From Blautia sp. (lineage in GTDB: Bacteria > Bacillota > Clostridia > Lachnospirales > Lachnospiraceae): a DNA stretch of 50,906 nucleotides. A program made the translations under genes and the position numbers. The stretch lies in assembly GCA_017475035.1 (NCBI GenBank), contig JAFVGK010000181.1, positions 1 through 50,906 on the forward strand, in the 5' to 3' direction. The notes under the pieces were generated by a model. It saw only the letters and a list, made by a program, of their open reading frames with translations, made no database searches and was not told the origin of the DNA. Shown piece by piece: positions 39,813 to 48,626 of the stretch (its first letter is position 1; the number at the start of each line of letters is the position of its first letter).

Positions 39813-41561
39813 TCAAGATTTACTGAGATAATAGGCAAGGGGATTCACAAGACCGGGAAAAACCGTCTTGTTCCCTTTGCCTTTTAATTTCGTTTCCAGG
39901 ACCTTTGGGCTTAGAATGAAATTTATGACATTGCCATTACATTGCGCATAAAGACCCTTGCGCGAATTGGCCACTTTAAACAGGTCTTCATCAGAGAATG
40001 TGAAGCCAAAGACATTACAGTACCATCGAAGATTCTTTTGGATCGTTTTGGGTTTTTTCCATTGTTTAACCATAATGACTCGTATTCTGTGTCTCAGCCA
40101 TTCTCCGGTTTCTTTAAGAAACAGCTTCATGGATCCTATGGCATAGTAGTTGATCCATCCACGCAAAATCTCGTTCACTTTGGTAACCGTGACCGATAAG
40201 GGTAATGCGGCGGCTTTCCTTCTGCATGTTACTGCCCTTAATTTATCATACAGCCTCGACTTCCTGCTGTTGAGCGGTTTGCATTTCCATTCGTTTCCAT
40301 TTTTCCAAAAACCGAATCCAAGAAATTCACTCTTGCTTGGTGGAACTATATGTGTCTTGGTTTGGCTGACTCGAAGAAACAACTTTCTTTCGATCCAGCT
40401 TGATACCGATTTCATTACTCTTTCTGCCGATTTGCTGCTTTTGGCAAATACAACAAAGTCGTCGGCGTATCTGACAAAGGCCAATCCTCTTGATTCAAGC
40501 TCCTTGTCCAGCTTATCAAGATACAGATTTGACAAGACGGGAGATAATGGTCCGCCTTATGCCGAGCTGGTTGTTATGTGGAGTTAAAGCCCGTTTTGCT
40601 TGGAAACATATGAGATTTAGCAGCTTTATCTCGGCATAATACTACATCTTCGACGAGAAATCCAACGATTCAATTATTCCAGTTCAGCAATGAAAAGAAG
40701 GTTTTTTATCAGCTTAAAGCTAGCAATACCTGTTTTTCTCCCCGAAATAGTCAGCAATCAGTTAGTGACGTGTTCGCAGACTTATGCCGAGATAAACGTA
40801 GATGATTACCGGAGTAACAGGGGATGTAGCTTCTTACTCTACATAACTCAAAACTCGGCATAAGGCGGATTATGCGGATATCCACATAATCCGCCTTGGG
40901 GCACACCTTCTGTAGTGGGGCTAACCAGTCCGTCGTCCATTACTCCTGCTTTGAGAAATGACCTGACAAGGTGTAAGATTATGGCATCGTTAGTTTTCTC
41001 TCTCAGTATTGATATCAGCTTATCATGATTTACTGTGTCAAAATATTTCTCTATGTCGAAGTCTATTACCCACGTTCTGCCTTCATTGAGATATCTTAGA
41101 GCTTCTGCCATTGCCTTATGGCAGTCACGATTTGGTCTGAAACCATAGCTATGGTCACTGAAAGTTTTATCGAAAACATGTGTGAAAACTCTGGCGACCA
41201 TTTGCTGTACCACTCGGTCAATGACTGTGGGAATGCCCAGTGGCCTCAATTTATCGCTGTTTGGCTTTGGTATATAGACTCTTCTCACAGGTTGTGGGCG
41301 ATATTCTTTATTCAGAATTTGCCTGATAACCTCTGAATCATGCAGAGCAAAGTAGCCTTCAATTTCCTCCACGGTCATCTTATCAATGCCTGGAGCACCT
41401 TTGTTTTGTTTTACTTCTTTGATGGCTTCTCGTATGTTCTGCGGCATAAGGATTAAATCTATAAGCTCATACACTTGTTGCTTCTCCTCTCTCATAAAGA
41501 TGTCGGAAAACTTCTTCCCTCTCCTGTCTCCCACGAAATACGTTTGCGCTTGATGAGGCAT
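39813..41561 (-). pseudogene. ltrA: Group II intron reverse transcriptase/maturase, split
   Basis: The N-terminal part (41561-40890) carries RT motifs through GVPQGG, including KMTVEEIEGYF, RPLGIP, and YGFRPNRDCHKA. The C-terminal part (40556-39813) resumes at GPLSPVLSNLYLDKL and holds the catalytic YADD, domain X (INYYAIGSMKLFL) and a short end without an HNH endonuclease, as in group IIC proteins. The break in the GG-PLSP box is caused by the insertion at 40557-40890, which supplies a stop in both reading directions. A start at about 41495 (MREEKQQVYELIDL) is most like the family. Confidence 0.85.
40557..40890. mobile_element. MITE-like insertion inside the intron RT gene
   Basis: A 334-bp insertion without a coding region. 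Removing it restores the RT frame exactly. CCGCC occurs at both edges (40552-40556 and 40891-40895), a possible 5-bp target duplication. CCGCCTTATGCCGAG (40552) is the exact inverse of CTCGGCATAAGGCGG (40854). An inner pair TTTATCTCGGCATAA (40625) and TTATGCCGAGATAAA (40782) is also inverse. The right edge ends with GGCGGATTATG/CATAATCCGCC (40864-40874, 40885-40895). Confidence 0.75.
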
Positions 41562-42032
41562 TACCGGGTGTAGAGCAGAATATCCCGACCTTGTTTAAGT
41601 GATAGGCAATATAGTTAACATTAGACCCTTCGGGAGCAGATGATTCTCCCTCGATGCTGTCATATGGTCTCAGCTGACTTCCAGTCATAGGCTTTATCTC
41701 GCACGTGCGTAAGATAGGCTTGCAGCATCAAGCCAAACTTCACTCCTTTCCTCCGGCACGTTGACTGGATCTCCCGGGGTAAGACACCATTCTTTCGTCA
41801 CACAACCTCCTGATTTACCGTTTTGGCTGTACGTCTACCACGGACTTCGAGTTGTTTGGCACCCTTATCCACCATTTGGCCTCATATCAGGTTTCTGTTC
41901 GTAGGTTCATGACTTTGCTACGCGCTTCCTTCACCCCACCGTCTCCGGTTTCGGCTTGCGTTTAACTACATGGGCGGTAGTTACCCATGACCGGACTTTC
42001 ACCGGCAAGAATAGTGCCATGCCCGGCACACC

Positions 42033-42063
42033 AAAAAAGGCAGGAAGAAATTCCTGCCTTTTT
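42033..42063. terminator. Terminator of the TasA-like gene; intron target
   Basis: AGGCAGGAA / TTCCTGCCT with GAAA loop and T runs on both strands. On the minus strand the T run is followed by GG and then the intron. Confidence 0.9.
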
Positions 42064-42118
42064 GTATCGTTCAATTGATAGATCAATTTTCAATGAACGG
42101 AATCTGATCCGGCTATTG

Positions 42119-42988
42119 TTACGGAGTACCTGCGTTCGCAGCTGTAGCATTTCCATTGGAAATCGTGGTCTCCACAGGTACGACAGCCGTGTCCGCGCCG
42201 CCAAAGGTGATGGTCTCAGACTTGATCGTGGTCCATGTATCATTCCCCGTGTTGCGCTTCTGCAGTGCGTTCGCAACGCAGGAGAGCTTCACAACGGAGT
42301 TCTGCCAGTCGTTTGCACTGTTCCCGCGGAATACAAGCACGTAATCGCCGTCATGCTGGATGGTGGAGATCCCAGTTTCGAGTTCCCGCTTGGTATCATC
42401 CTCGACATTGGCGCTCTTATAGGCTGCCAGGGCAACCGCATAATCGGTATCAGATTCGCCAGGGTTCTTTGCCCTGAAGCCAACACCTTCGGATTTACCC
42501 TTGGTAGAGGAACCATTCAGGATGTACTCAGGGATATCATAGGTGATCTTGCCGTGCGTCAGATCGGCAGTTCTTACCGTCAGAGGAGAAGCGCCGGCCT
42601 TCGGCTTATAGGAGCCGTTCGCATCCGGCTCAACGTCAGATGCTTTGTAAAGCTCATACTGGGCCTGCCCGTTATCTTCTGTAAGCGCTTTCGGTGTGCT
42701 TCCGTCACTCTCAAAGGCTTCCAGCACCAGGGTCTCCCTTACGCGGATTGACTTGTTGCCAAGGTTGGTGATCTTAAAAGAAGCATCCCGTTCATCCCCA
42801 GGATTCAGAATATCCTTGCCGTCCGCGTCCTTAAGATCCACGTCAGAGTTCAGGTCAATGGCAACTGTACCTGCAGTTCCTGTTGCATTGGTGTCGGCCC
42901 GATCTGTAAAGTAGGCCAGGGATGCGCCAAGCGTCAGGACACCAGCCATGCCGAGAGCAGCGATTGCGACTTTCTTCTTGTTCTTCAT
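42119..42988 (-). CDS. TasA/camelysin-like secreted fibre subunit
   Basis: A 289-residue secreted protein. The leader MKNKKKVAIAALGMAG ... SLAYFTD is the SipW-dependent type (hydrophobic core followed by AYFTDRA). The mature part starts with the camelysin-like TAGTVAIDLNSD and GDERDASFKITNLGNKSIRVRETL strands, an Ig-like jelly roll as in TasA/CalY. These proteins build biofilm fibres or surface layers. AGGAGG precedes the ATG. It is the last gene of the minus-strand operon, separated by a 357-bp region, and ends in a terminator. Confidence 0.85.
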   Translation of the reverse strand: MKNKKKVAIAALGMAGVLTLGASLAYFTDRADTNATGTAGTVAIDLNSDVDLKDADGKDILNPGDERDASFKITNLGNKSIRVRETLVLEAFESDGSTPKALTEDNGQAQYELYKASDVEPDANGSYKPKAGASPLTVRTADLTHGKITYDIPEYILNGSSTKGKSEGVGFRAKNPGESDTDYAVALAAYKSANVEDDTKRELETGISTIQHDGDYVLVFRGNSANDWQNSVVKLSCVANALQKRNTGNDTWTTIKSETITFGGADTAVVPVETTISNGNATAANAGTP

Positions 42989-43345
42989 GTTAACCTCCTA
43001 TGAAATTAAGAATGATGGTTACGTGGGCAGGAAGAAGAAACCATTTCTCCCGGCCAGCCCAGCAGCGAAAAAGAAGCTTTACTATCTGGCTTTCTTTTCG
43101 TAATACAACCTGCCTGATTGATATCTGAAAAGTCAAAGAAGTTATTTTTTTCTTCTCTTATTTGCATCTTCCTGGCATAAAGCGAACGTTCGACAGGCAG
43201 CTTCAAAAATGCAAATACCCGATATGATTTCCAGAATTTTCTCCGGGAAGCAGACCTTATAAAATCCGTCAGGCAGGAGTCTTTCGGCTGCAAAGACAAC
43301 CTGCCTGATTGGTGGCAGAAAAGGCAAAGTATTTGGCAGATAAAT
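42989..43345. other. Intergenic region with a repeated 16-mer
   Basis: ACAACCTGCCTGATTG occurs at 43105 and 43296, inside an imperfect 35-bp direct repeat 191 bp apart. TCAGGCAGG and CAGGCAGC also occur between. As the leader of the TasA-like gene (minus strand) it is long enough for a structured 5' UTR. The open frames here lack ribosome-binding sites. I see no known riboswitch consensus. Confidence 0.45.
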
Positions 43346-44053
43346 TCAAAATGTTTCAAGCAAAGCCCAGTCTTCATCACCGGTGTTCCTGGCTTGTTTC
43401 CCATAGACTTTGATGGTCAGCTTGTAATATGCCGACTTCACCATTATGTTCCAGCCCTCTATTCCTTCGTATCGTGGGAAGAGGATGGCCATAGGGAATA
43501 AAAGTTCTTCCCTGCCTTCATCCTCGATCTCACGATCTCCATCAGGATTTTCGCTATGGCCGTTTAACGTGCCAGTAAATTCATACTGCATGATCTGGGT
43601 CGTCCCGTCACTGTTTGGATCGCTTATATCTTCCCCTATGAGAAAAGAGGGCTCCGCGCTTTCTGTAAAAGACAAAGGGTCTGTGATGAAGGTGTAATCA
43701 TATGAAGCTTCACGGTCGTCAAAAAAACGGTAACACGGAACAAAGATTCCTTCGCCTGCGTTAAATCCCTCCACTATAGGCATGTTGGATTCAATCTCTG
43801 CTATGACCTTGATATCCATGGATTTGTTTCCTTTGTTCCGCACGTTCAGTGTGAAATCGTTCATCTGGTCGTAGGAAAAGGCCTTCTTCCCTTCTTTAGT
43901 GGCATCCATCTCAATCTGGATGCTCCCGGCTTTCCCTGTAGAAAAAATATTTGCCCTGTCTGAGAAGTATGCCATTGTTGCGCCGAGAAGCAGGGCTATG
44001 GAGACAAATAGAAACAGAAAGCCTGGCATTATTCTGTTAATTCTCTTTTTCAC
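43346..44053 (-). CDS. Secreted SipW-type substrate, second camelysin-like protein
   Basis: A 235-residue secreted protein. The leader FLFVSIALLLGATMAYFSDRA matches the SipW type; the mature start STGKAGSIQIEMDAT parallels the 42119 protein. Start GTG 44053 has AAAGGGGG 8 nt upstream; an in-frame ATG at 44110 lies in the preceding gene. It overlaps the wall-anchored gene by 17 bp. Probably a minor subunit of the same surface polymer. Confidence 0.8.
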   Translation of the reverse strand: MKKRINRIMPGFLFLFVSIALLLGATMAYFSDRANIFSTGKAGSIQIEMDATKEGKKAFSYDQMNDFTLNVRNKGNKSMDIKVIAEIESNMPIVEGFNAGEGIFVPCYRFFDDREASYDYTFITDPLSFTESAEPSFLIGEDISDPNSDGTTQIMQYEFTGTLNGHSENPDGDREIEDEGREELLFPMAILFPRYEGIEGWNIMVKSAYYKLTIKVYGKQARNTGDEDWALLETF

Positions 44054-44891
44054 GCTTGTGTCCCCCTTTCCTGTTGTATACGATGACCACAAACAGGACA
44101 GCTGCGGCATCCGTCAAAATTACAATAAAGGTCAAGATATCGGCAGTGTCACCGGTCTGTACATCTGATTCCTTCTGGCTTCCGTCATCCCTATAACCAA
44201 TCACATTTGTTGGAGCCCTGTTGTTATTCCCGTTATCCCGATAATCTGGAATTCGTGTGGGATTTGAATCGTCTTGGTCTGCTGCGGGACTCGGAGAAAT
44301 CGGATCCGGTATAGGGCTTGGAGTATTCGGAATCGGCGTTGGAGTCGGTCTGGATGGGGATTCTGTTGGAGTGACTTGTGATTGATCTTCCTCAGCCCAT
44401 ACCTGAAAAACCCAGTTGGTGTCGAACTTTCTGCCTTGGAACTCATTGCCTGCTTCTTCAGGGAAACCCGTGTGAATGATAAGACATAATTCTTGCCCGG
44501 GCTTCAGCGGAATCCAGGGAAATACGGGCTTGCCAGTTTTGGAATATTTCCCATCGTAAAGCACTGTCCCATCAGAAAGTACAATCTGTAAGTTCATGAT
44601 GTCTAATAGCACGGATTCTGGCAGCTTATTGATAATTTCCAACAGGGATATCTCCAGGTCTTTCCGGCTGTTATTCCGTATATGAATTTCAGACTCCCAG
44701 TGATCTCCTGGATCCATGATTTCCTCGGAGAAGAACCAGTCATTGTCTGCCTGTAGTTCCAGCCTGTCTGCATATTGCCCGATGAAAGTGGCTCCTCCGA
44801 CTTGTCTTACATGTGAGGTGTCTGCTTTTATCAAGGCAGGTGTTACCATTAAAAAGCAAAGTATGAGAGCTAAGGCCATAACCTTTCTCAT
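44037..44891 (-). CDS. Wall-anchored surface protein with sortase signal
   Basis: A 284-residue protein with Sec leader (about 1-23), a folded domain (about 25-170, DPGDHWESEIHIRNNSRKDLEISLLEI), a Pro/Thr/Ser-rich wall-spanning stretch (about 175-240) and a C-terminal sorting signal: VQTGD at 244-248, membrane segment ILTFIVILTDAAAVLFVVIVY and basic tail. The sortase at 34020 is the likely partner. Overlap ATGA with the upstream gene and 17 bp with the downstream gene mark a tight operon; it probably anchors the TasA-like polymer to peptidoglycan. Confidence 0.85.
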   Translation of the reverse strand: MRKVMALALILCFLMVTPALIKADTSHVRQVGGATFIGQYADRLELQADNDWFFSEEIMDPGDHWESEIHIRNNSRKDLEISLLEIINKLPESVLLDIMNLQIVLSDGTVLYDGKYSKTGKPVFPWIPLKPGQELCLIIHTGFPEEAGNEFQGRKFDTNWVFQVWAEEDQSQVTPTESPSRPTPTPIPNTPSPIPDPISPSPAADQDDSNPTRIPDYRDNGNNNRAPTNVIGYRDDGSQKESDVQTGDTADILTFIVILTDAAAVLFVVIVYNRKGGHKREKEN

Positions 44892-45457
44892 GGCTGCACG
44901 CCTCCTCCCCCGGAATCCCCGTAAATATATGCAGTACAGATCTGAGGTTGTACTACTGCAGTATATTCCTGGCTGTCATAAGGATCTTCAAATGTGACGG
45001 TTGTATCTGTGGTGAGTGTGATCGCCTTGTACTTTGTTACGATATTTTCGCCAGAACCATTGTCGAATACTGTGGATGGCGTTAGCATGATTGCGGTGAC
45101 AGGAGGAAGGGATACCAGGATACTCTTCGTTTCCCCAGACGCAATATCTGTAAGAGTCGAAGAAGTCACAGCCCCTGCAGGATCCGTGATTTTCATGCTG
45201 ATCTGTTTGACCTTTGCGATAGAGGTATTCCCGAAGGAGATTTTTACTTTTGGTATGTCACCAACAGAAAAACCTTTTACTGTGGAACCATCATCGAAGG
45301 CCATGTACAGTTCCCCGCGCCCATCATAAGGGAACATCATGATGGTGTATTCCCTTCTGTCGGTGAAAATAGAGAGCGTTTTCTGAATGGATACTGCGCC
45401 GATCAGCAGGGAAACAATCAGGCAGGGGATCACGATATGCTTAAAAGTTGTCTGCAT
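44888..45457 (-). CDS. Secreted protein with SipW-type leader, third subunit
   Basis: A 189-residue exported protein. The N-terminus IVIPCLIVSLLIGAVSIQKTLSIFTDRREYT has a hydrophobic core followed by SIFTD, similar to the AYFTD of SipW substrates. The mature part is strand-rich (GDIPKVKISFGNTSIAKVKQISMKI) like an Ig fold. It ends QPQICTAYIYGDSGGGGVQP. AAAGGAGG lies before the ATG. First gene of the surface-structure cluster, 27 bp behind the ArdC-like gene. Confidence 0.75.
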   Translation of the reverse strand: MQTTFKHIVIPCLIVSLLIGAVSIQKTLSIFTDRREYTIMMFPYDGRGELYMAFDDGSTVKGFSVGDIPKVKISFGNTSIAKVKQISMKITDPAGAVTSSTLTDIASGETKSILVSLPPVTAIMLTPSTVFDNGSGENIVTKYKAITLTTDTTVTFEDPYDSQEYTAVVQPQICTAYIYGDSGGGGVQP

Positions 45458-45484
45458 TACGAGGTCCTCCTTTCTTCTAATTCC

Positions 45485-46492
45485 TCAAAATGTATAGGGT
45501 GGGAACGTGAAGATACGTTTTGCATCCCTGTCCCGCTTCATCCTGTCAAAGGCCTCTTCTGTCATTGACATGATCTTGTCTGCGAGGGTATCAATGGCCA
45601 GGATGTATTCTCTGTCTGTGGTGGTTTTCTTATATTCTTCCAGAAAAGCTGCATACTCGCCTCTGGTGTTTGCTGTGAGAGTCTGGTTTACAATGCAGGT
45701 TTCATCGAAATCGAGAGTCATTGTATGGAAACCTCCTTTACTTTCACTTTTTGCGTCAATCGCTTTTTGATTCTGAAGGTATTGCGCATCTGTGGCCGGA
45801 ACGACACGGCGGACAATCCTGAAGGATTCGGACAGGATTGTCTCGCGCAGTTCCTGGTTCACGGCTGGAAGCTGCACAAATGGGAAAGTGATCCTGTTCG
45901 TTTCATCGAGCCCATAATAGCTGTATATGAGATATCTTGCCGTGCTTTGAATACTTGCGGAAAGAAGCCTGCTTTCGTAATGCTTTGAGTTGCTGCTCAG
46001 ATACTCATCCAGAAGCATTTGAAACAATTTTTCTTCGCTCTCTTTTTCCGGCACAAGGACAGTGCTGCCGCTTATTTCCATCTCTGTGCTTTCTGGAGAC
46101 AAGTAGACGCTGTAACCAGTCTGTTTCATAAAAAATGGTTTAAAGCAGGCATACAGATCTTTTTTCCCACATTTCACATCCCCTCCATTGGAGCGGCTGA
46201 ATACCTTCCGGGTTGAAGGGGAAAACGACTTTTTTTCAAAGTCAAATTCAGGATAGAGGACAAGGATAGGGATTTCTCCATCGGGAATCAGCTCGTTTGA
46301 GGCAGCTCTCCAGGCATTCAGCCCTGCGACATGCTGTGCTTCGGGTGACTGTATATACAGCATGACCACGTTCCGGTAGGAGAAAGCCAGAAAGCGGCTT
46401 GCGTATGTAAGAAACTTTGGATACTCTGTTGCCTTAAAAATATCCGTGATGCCATCTGAAATCCGCTTGTCAGCTGCTTCGGCTAAATTCAT
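45485..46492 (-). CDS. ArdC-like ssDNA-binding domain protein, no zinc motif
   Basis: A 335-residue protein. Residues about 15-85 (YPKFLTYASRFLAFSYRNVVMLYIQ ... VAGLNAWRA) match the N-terminal domain of ArdC/LtrC-type proteins that coat incoming single-stranded DNA. The HExxH metallopeptidase motif of ArdC is not present; the matching region reads LLDEYLSS. The C-terminal ~80 residues are helical. GGAGG precedes the ATG. Likely protects transferred DNA or aids its establishment; the loss of the peptidase motif is notable. Confidence 0.7.
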   Translation of the reverse strand: MNLAEAADKRISDGITDIFKATEYPKFLTYASRFLAFSYRNVVMLYIQSPEAQHVAGLNAWRAASNELIPDGEIPILVLYPEFDFEKKSFSPSTRKVFSRSNGGDVKCGKKDLYACFKPFFMKQTGYSVYLSPESTEMEISGSTVLVPEKESEEKLFQMLLDEYLSSNSKHYESRLLSASIQSTARYLIYSYYGLDETNRITFPFVQLPAVNQELRETILSESFRIVRRVVPATDAQYLQNQKAIDAKSESKGGFHTMTLDFDETCIVNQTLTANTRGEYAAFLEEYKKTTTDREYILAIDTLADKIMSMTEEAFDRMKRDRDAKRIFTFPPYTF

Positions 46493-46658
46493 CTGTAGAA
46501 TTCCTCCTGGCCATAACTCATGTATATAAATTTAGAAACCGTATGAAAGTATGGGCTATCCTACGGACATCAGGTATGATGCTCATTGTCCAGAGACAAG
46601 ATGGGATCTCCTTCAGAAAATCAAATAGACGAAAAAGATGATCGGAGTGGAGAAAAAA

Positions 46659-47648
46659 TCACCGTTCCGGGGCAGGCTTTGCAACAGAGGTGAAATATTC
46701 ATCTCTGTCCGCAGCTGTTTTCTCTGCGGCCTGGATCAGGGAATCCAAAATATGGTTTCCGGCATCCTTCAAAAGGTCCTCGTTCCAGTCTTTATGGATC
46801 GGAATAATCGCCTTGCAGTCTGGGTTCCGGTCACGGCATTCCTGACCTGCCCTGTCATTATCCACGGCCAGGATGACTTCATATGGGTTCCGTTTTATTC
46901 TGTCAATGGTCTTCTGGTTTGCCACCCCTGCAAGGGAGACAAAATAAGCCTCTTTTTCTTTTCCTTCCTTCTGAAGGAGCAGGTACAGGCTGACAGCATC
47001 AATGGCTGATTCACAGACATATACTTTTGTTTTGGGATTATCTCCAAGTCCAAAATACCAGAAACGGTCTGGCTGTTTTTTCACGACACCATGGAATGGT
47101 TTTCCATAAGTGAATGTCCCCCTGATTTCAGCAAAGTCTTTCTCTTTGTTGATAAAAACAAGATTGTTATGTTCCATGGACTGATAAAGGAGGCCGGCCT
47201 TGTGCAGCGTGGTAACCATATCTGCCGGGATGCCCCTTGAGCATAGGTAAGCGTACATCTGTTTTGCCTGTTTATCCGTAGGTGCCGGGAATAAAACCGG
47301 GACGGATGGGGAATCTGTTTTCACGGGAGGCGGATCGTAATTTGCCCTTTGATATGCCGTATTGTCCCCAGACAGGGCGAGGATGGCATCCACCAGTCCA
47401 TAACCCATCTTTTCTGTTAAGTACGATACGGAATTTCCGGTTTCCCCAGTAGCAAAATCGTGCCACCAGTTTGTTCCCATTTTGATGCAGATACTTGTCC
47501 CCTGGTGTCTCTTCGGCCTGGTCGGATCGATGAGCCGGAGTGTTTTCCCTTCCTTTACATAATGTCCTGGATCTGTGCGGAGAAGGAAGGCTGACAGATC
47601 TGCATTCCTTGCTAAAGCAGATTGTTCTTTCGTAAAATGTCTGGCCAT
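46659..47648 (-). CDS. DUF3991/TOPRIM primase-like protein
   Basis: A 329-residue protein of the plasmid DUF3991-TOPRIM type. The N-terminal region (RLIDPTRPKRHQGTSICIKM ... WHDFATGETGNSVSYL) resembles the DUF3991/CHC2-like part, without the cysteines. The TOPRIM core has VYVCESAIDAVSLY (catalytic Glu) and VILAVDNDRAG (DxD). Relatives prime or relax conjugating DNA. ATG 47648 is chosen because GCAGGAGG lies 6-8 nt upstream; the start overlaps the preceding stop (TAATG). Confidence 0.88.
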   Translation of the reverse strand: MARHFTKEQSALARNADLSAFLLRTDPGHYVKEGKTLRLIDPTRPKRHQGTSICIKMGTNWWHDFATGETGNSVSYLTEKMGYGLVDAILALSGDNTAYQRANYDPPPVKTDSPSVPVLFPAPTDKQAKQMYAYLCSRGIPADMVTTLHKAGLLYQSMEHNNLVFINKEKDFAEIRGTFTYGKPFHGVVKKQPDRFWYFGLGDNPKTKVYVCESAIDAVSLYLLLQKEGKEKEAYFVSLAGVANQKTIDRIKRNPYEVILAVDNDRAGQECRDRNPDCKAIIPIHKDWNEDLLKDAGNHILDSLIQAAEKTAADRDEYFTSVAKPAPER

Positions 47649-48613
47649 TATAAAGCCTCCTGCCATTTGGGTGAATCCTCATGATCATCGGTATCAATAT
47701 ACCTGGCTTTACTATTCGCAATCGTATCCGCTTCTCCAATTGCGTCTTCCAGCCCGACACTGGATTCTGTTCTTACGAACGCAACGGATGTTACCTGGCC
47801 TGGAATCACATAACCAAGGTCGATCTCAGTGATGCCATTACCGATGTCCACAGCCTGATCCGCTGGCACAGCTCCCATGACAGCTTCAATGTCTCCATCT
47901 TCTGCCCCTGCCTCCAGAAGCCTGTGCATGGTATCTTCCAGACAGCCTGCAAGATCCTGTCTGTCAAGTTCTTTCGTTCCGTCCACAATAAAATGATAGG
48001 TAACGGCTTCTGTGTTAAAGGCAGGACTGTCCGTAGTAGTGAATTCCGCTATTGCTTCACCTTCCAGCAGCATGTTTTCCAGAGCTATGCCTGTCCCTTT
48101 CCTTTCCTGCTCCAGTGAGGCACGCTCCTGCTCCGTGGCTTCCCTGATGCTGCTTCCTTCCAGCGCGATATATTCATCTGAGGGCCAGCCGCATTCCTCA
48201 TATACATTTTTTGCGATGAGAAGATCGTAGCCGTTCTCCTGTGCGTAATCAGCCAGGTAATCCACGTTGATCCCCTTTTCCTGGAAATATGCTCTTTCCT
48301 CTGGATTTCCATTGGCAGCGTACTGAGCTACGGCATCGAAAAGTTCTTTGTCTGCAAGGAACAATTCTCCCCAGGATTGCCCGCCGACATCTACTTCCAG
48401 TGGATGGCTGGCTTCAATGACAGCACAGACAACACGGGGATTCCATCCTTCGACATCCTCTGGCCGGAATCCATCTGCCAGCTGGGAATTTGTAAAGTAT
48501 TCAGCGGTATTCTGGTCGGAAGTAAAAAAAGCAGGCTTTCCGATCTCGCTGACATCAAATTCATCGTGTGTACCGTGAAAACCGATAACGCGGAAAATGT
48601 TTTCATTCTTCAT
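47648..48613 (-). CDS. Polyvalent-type protein with ADP-ribosyltransferase-like domain
   Basis: A 321-residue protein. The N-terminal domain (about 5-140) matches ART-like domains of polyvalent proteins: IGFHGTHDEFDVSEIGKPAFFTS and NTAEYF, then YDLLIAKNVYEECGWPSDEYIAL. The rest is acidic and without motif. Such domains are thought to modify host proteins or nucleic acids on entry of the element. ATG 48613 has AAAGGAG upstream; stop and next start overlap (TAATG). Confidence 0.75.
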   Translation of the reverse strand: MKNENIFRVIGFHGTHDEFDVSEIGKPAFFTSDQNTAEYFTNSQLADGFRPEDVEGWNPRVVCAVIEASHPLEVDVGGQSWGELFLADKELFDAVAQYAANGNPEERAYFQEKGINVDYLADYAQENGYDLLIAKNVYEECGWPSDEYIALEGSSIREATEQERASLEQERKGTGIALENMLLEGEAIAEFTTTDSPAFNTEAVTYHFIVDGTKELDRQDLAGCLEDTMHRLLEAGAEDGDIEAVMGAVPADQAVDIGNGITEIDLGYVIPGQVTSVAFVRTESSVGLEDAIGEADTIANSKARYIDTDDHEDSPKWQEAL

Positions 48614-48626
48614 AAAATCGCTCCTT

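Larger units (their letters stand above)
39724..42031 (-). mobile_element. Group II intron, group IIC-like, interrupted by a MITE
   Basis: On the minus strand the intron begins with GTGTGCC at 42031 and continues into GGCACTATTCTTGCC and GTGAAAGTCCGG, typical of domain I. It ends with a domain V-like GCCGTA ... TACGGTG stem and domain VI, last bases CTACCCTAT at 39732-39724. The 5' exon is the terminator hairpin of the TasA-like gene, the target site of group IIC introns. Its RT gene is split by an insertion, so the copy should not move by itself; splicing of the RNA may still be possible. Confidence 0.8.

Noticed and set aside
41467-41688. Minus-strand 73-codon frame upstream of the intron RT
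   Set aside because: It lies in the structured domains of the intron and in another frame than the RT; probably intron RNA sequence rather than a protein.
42989-43345. Cyclic-di-GMP or other known riboswitch before the TasA-like gene
   Set aside because: Short GAAAG and AAAGC stretches look suggestive, but the conserved cores of known classes are not present.
43006-43404. Minus-strand 132-codon frame in the TasA leader
   Set aside because: No ribosome-binding site; it runs over the repeated 16-mers and into the neighbouring gene.
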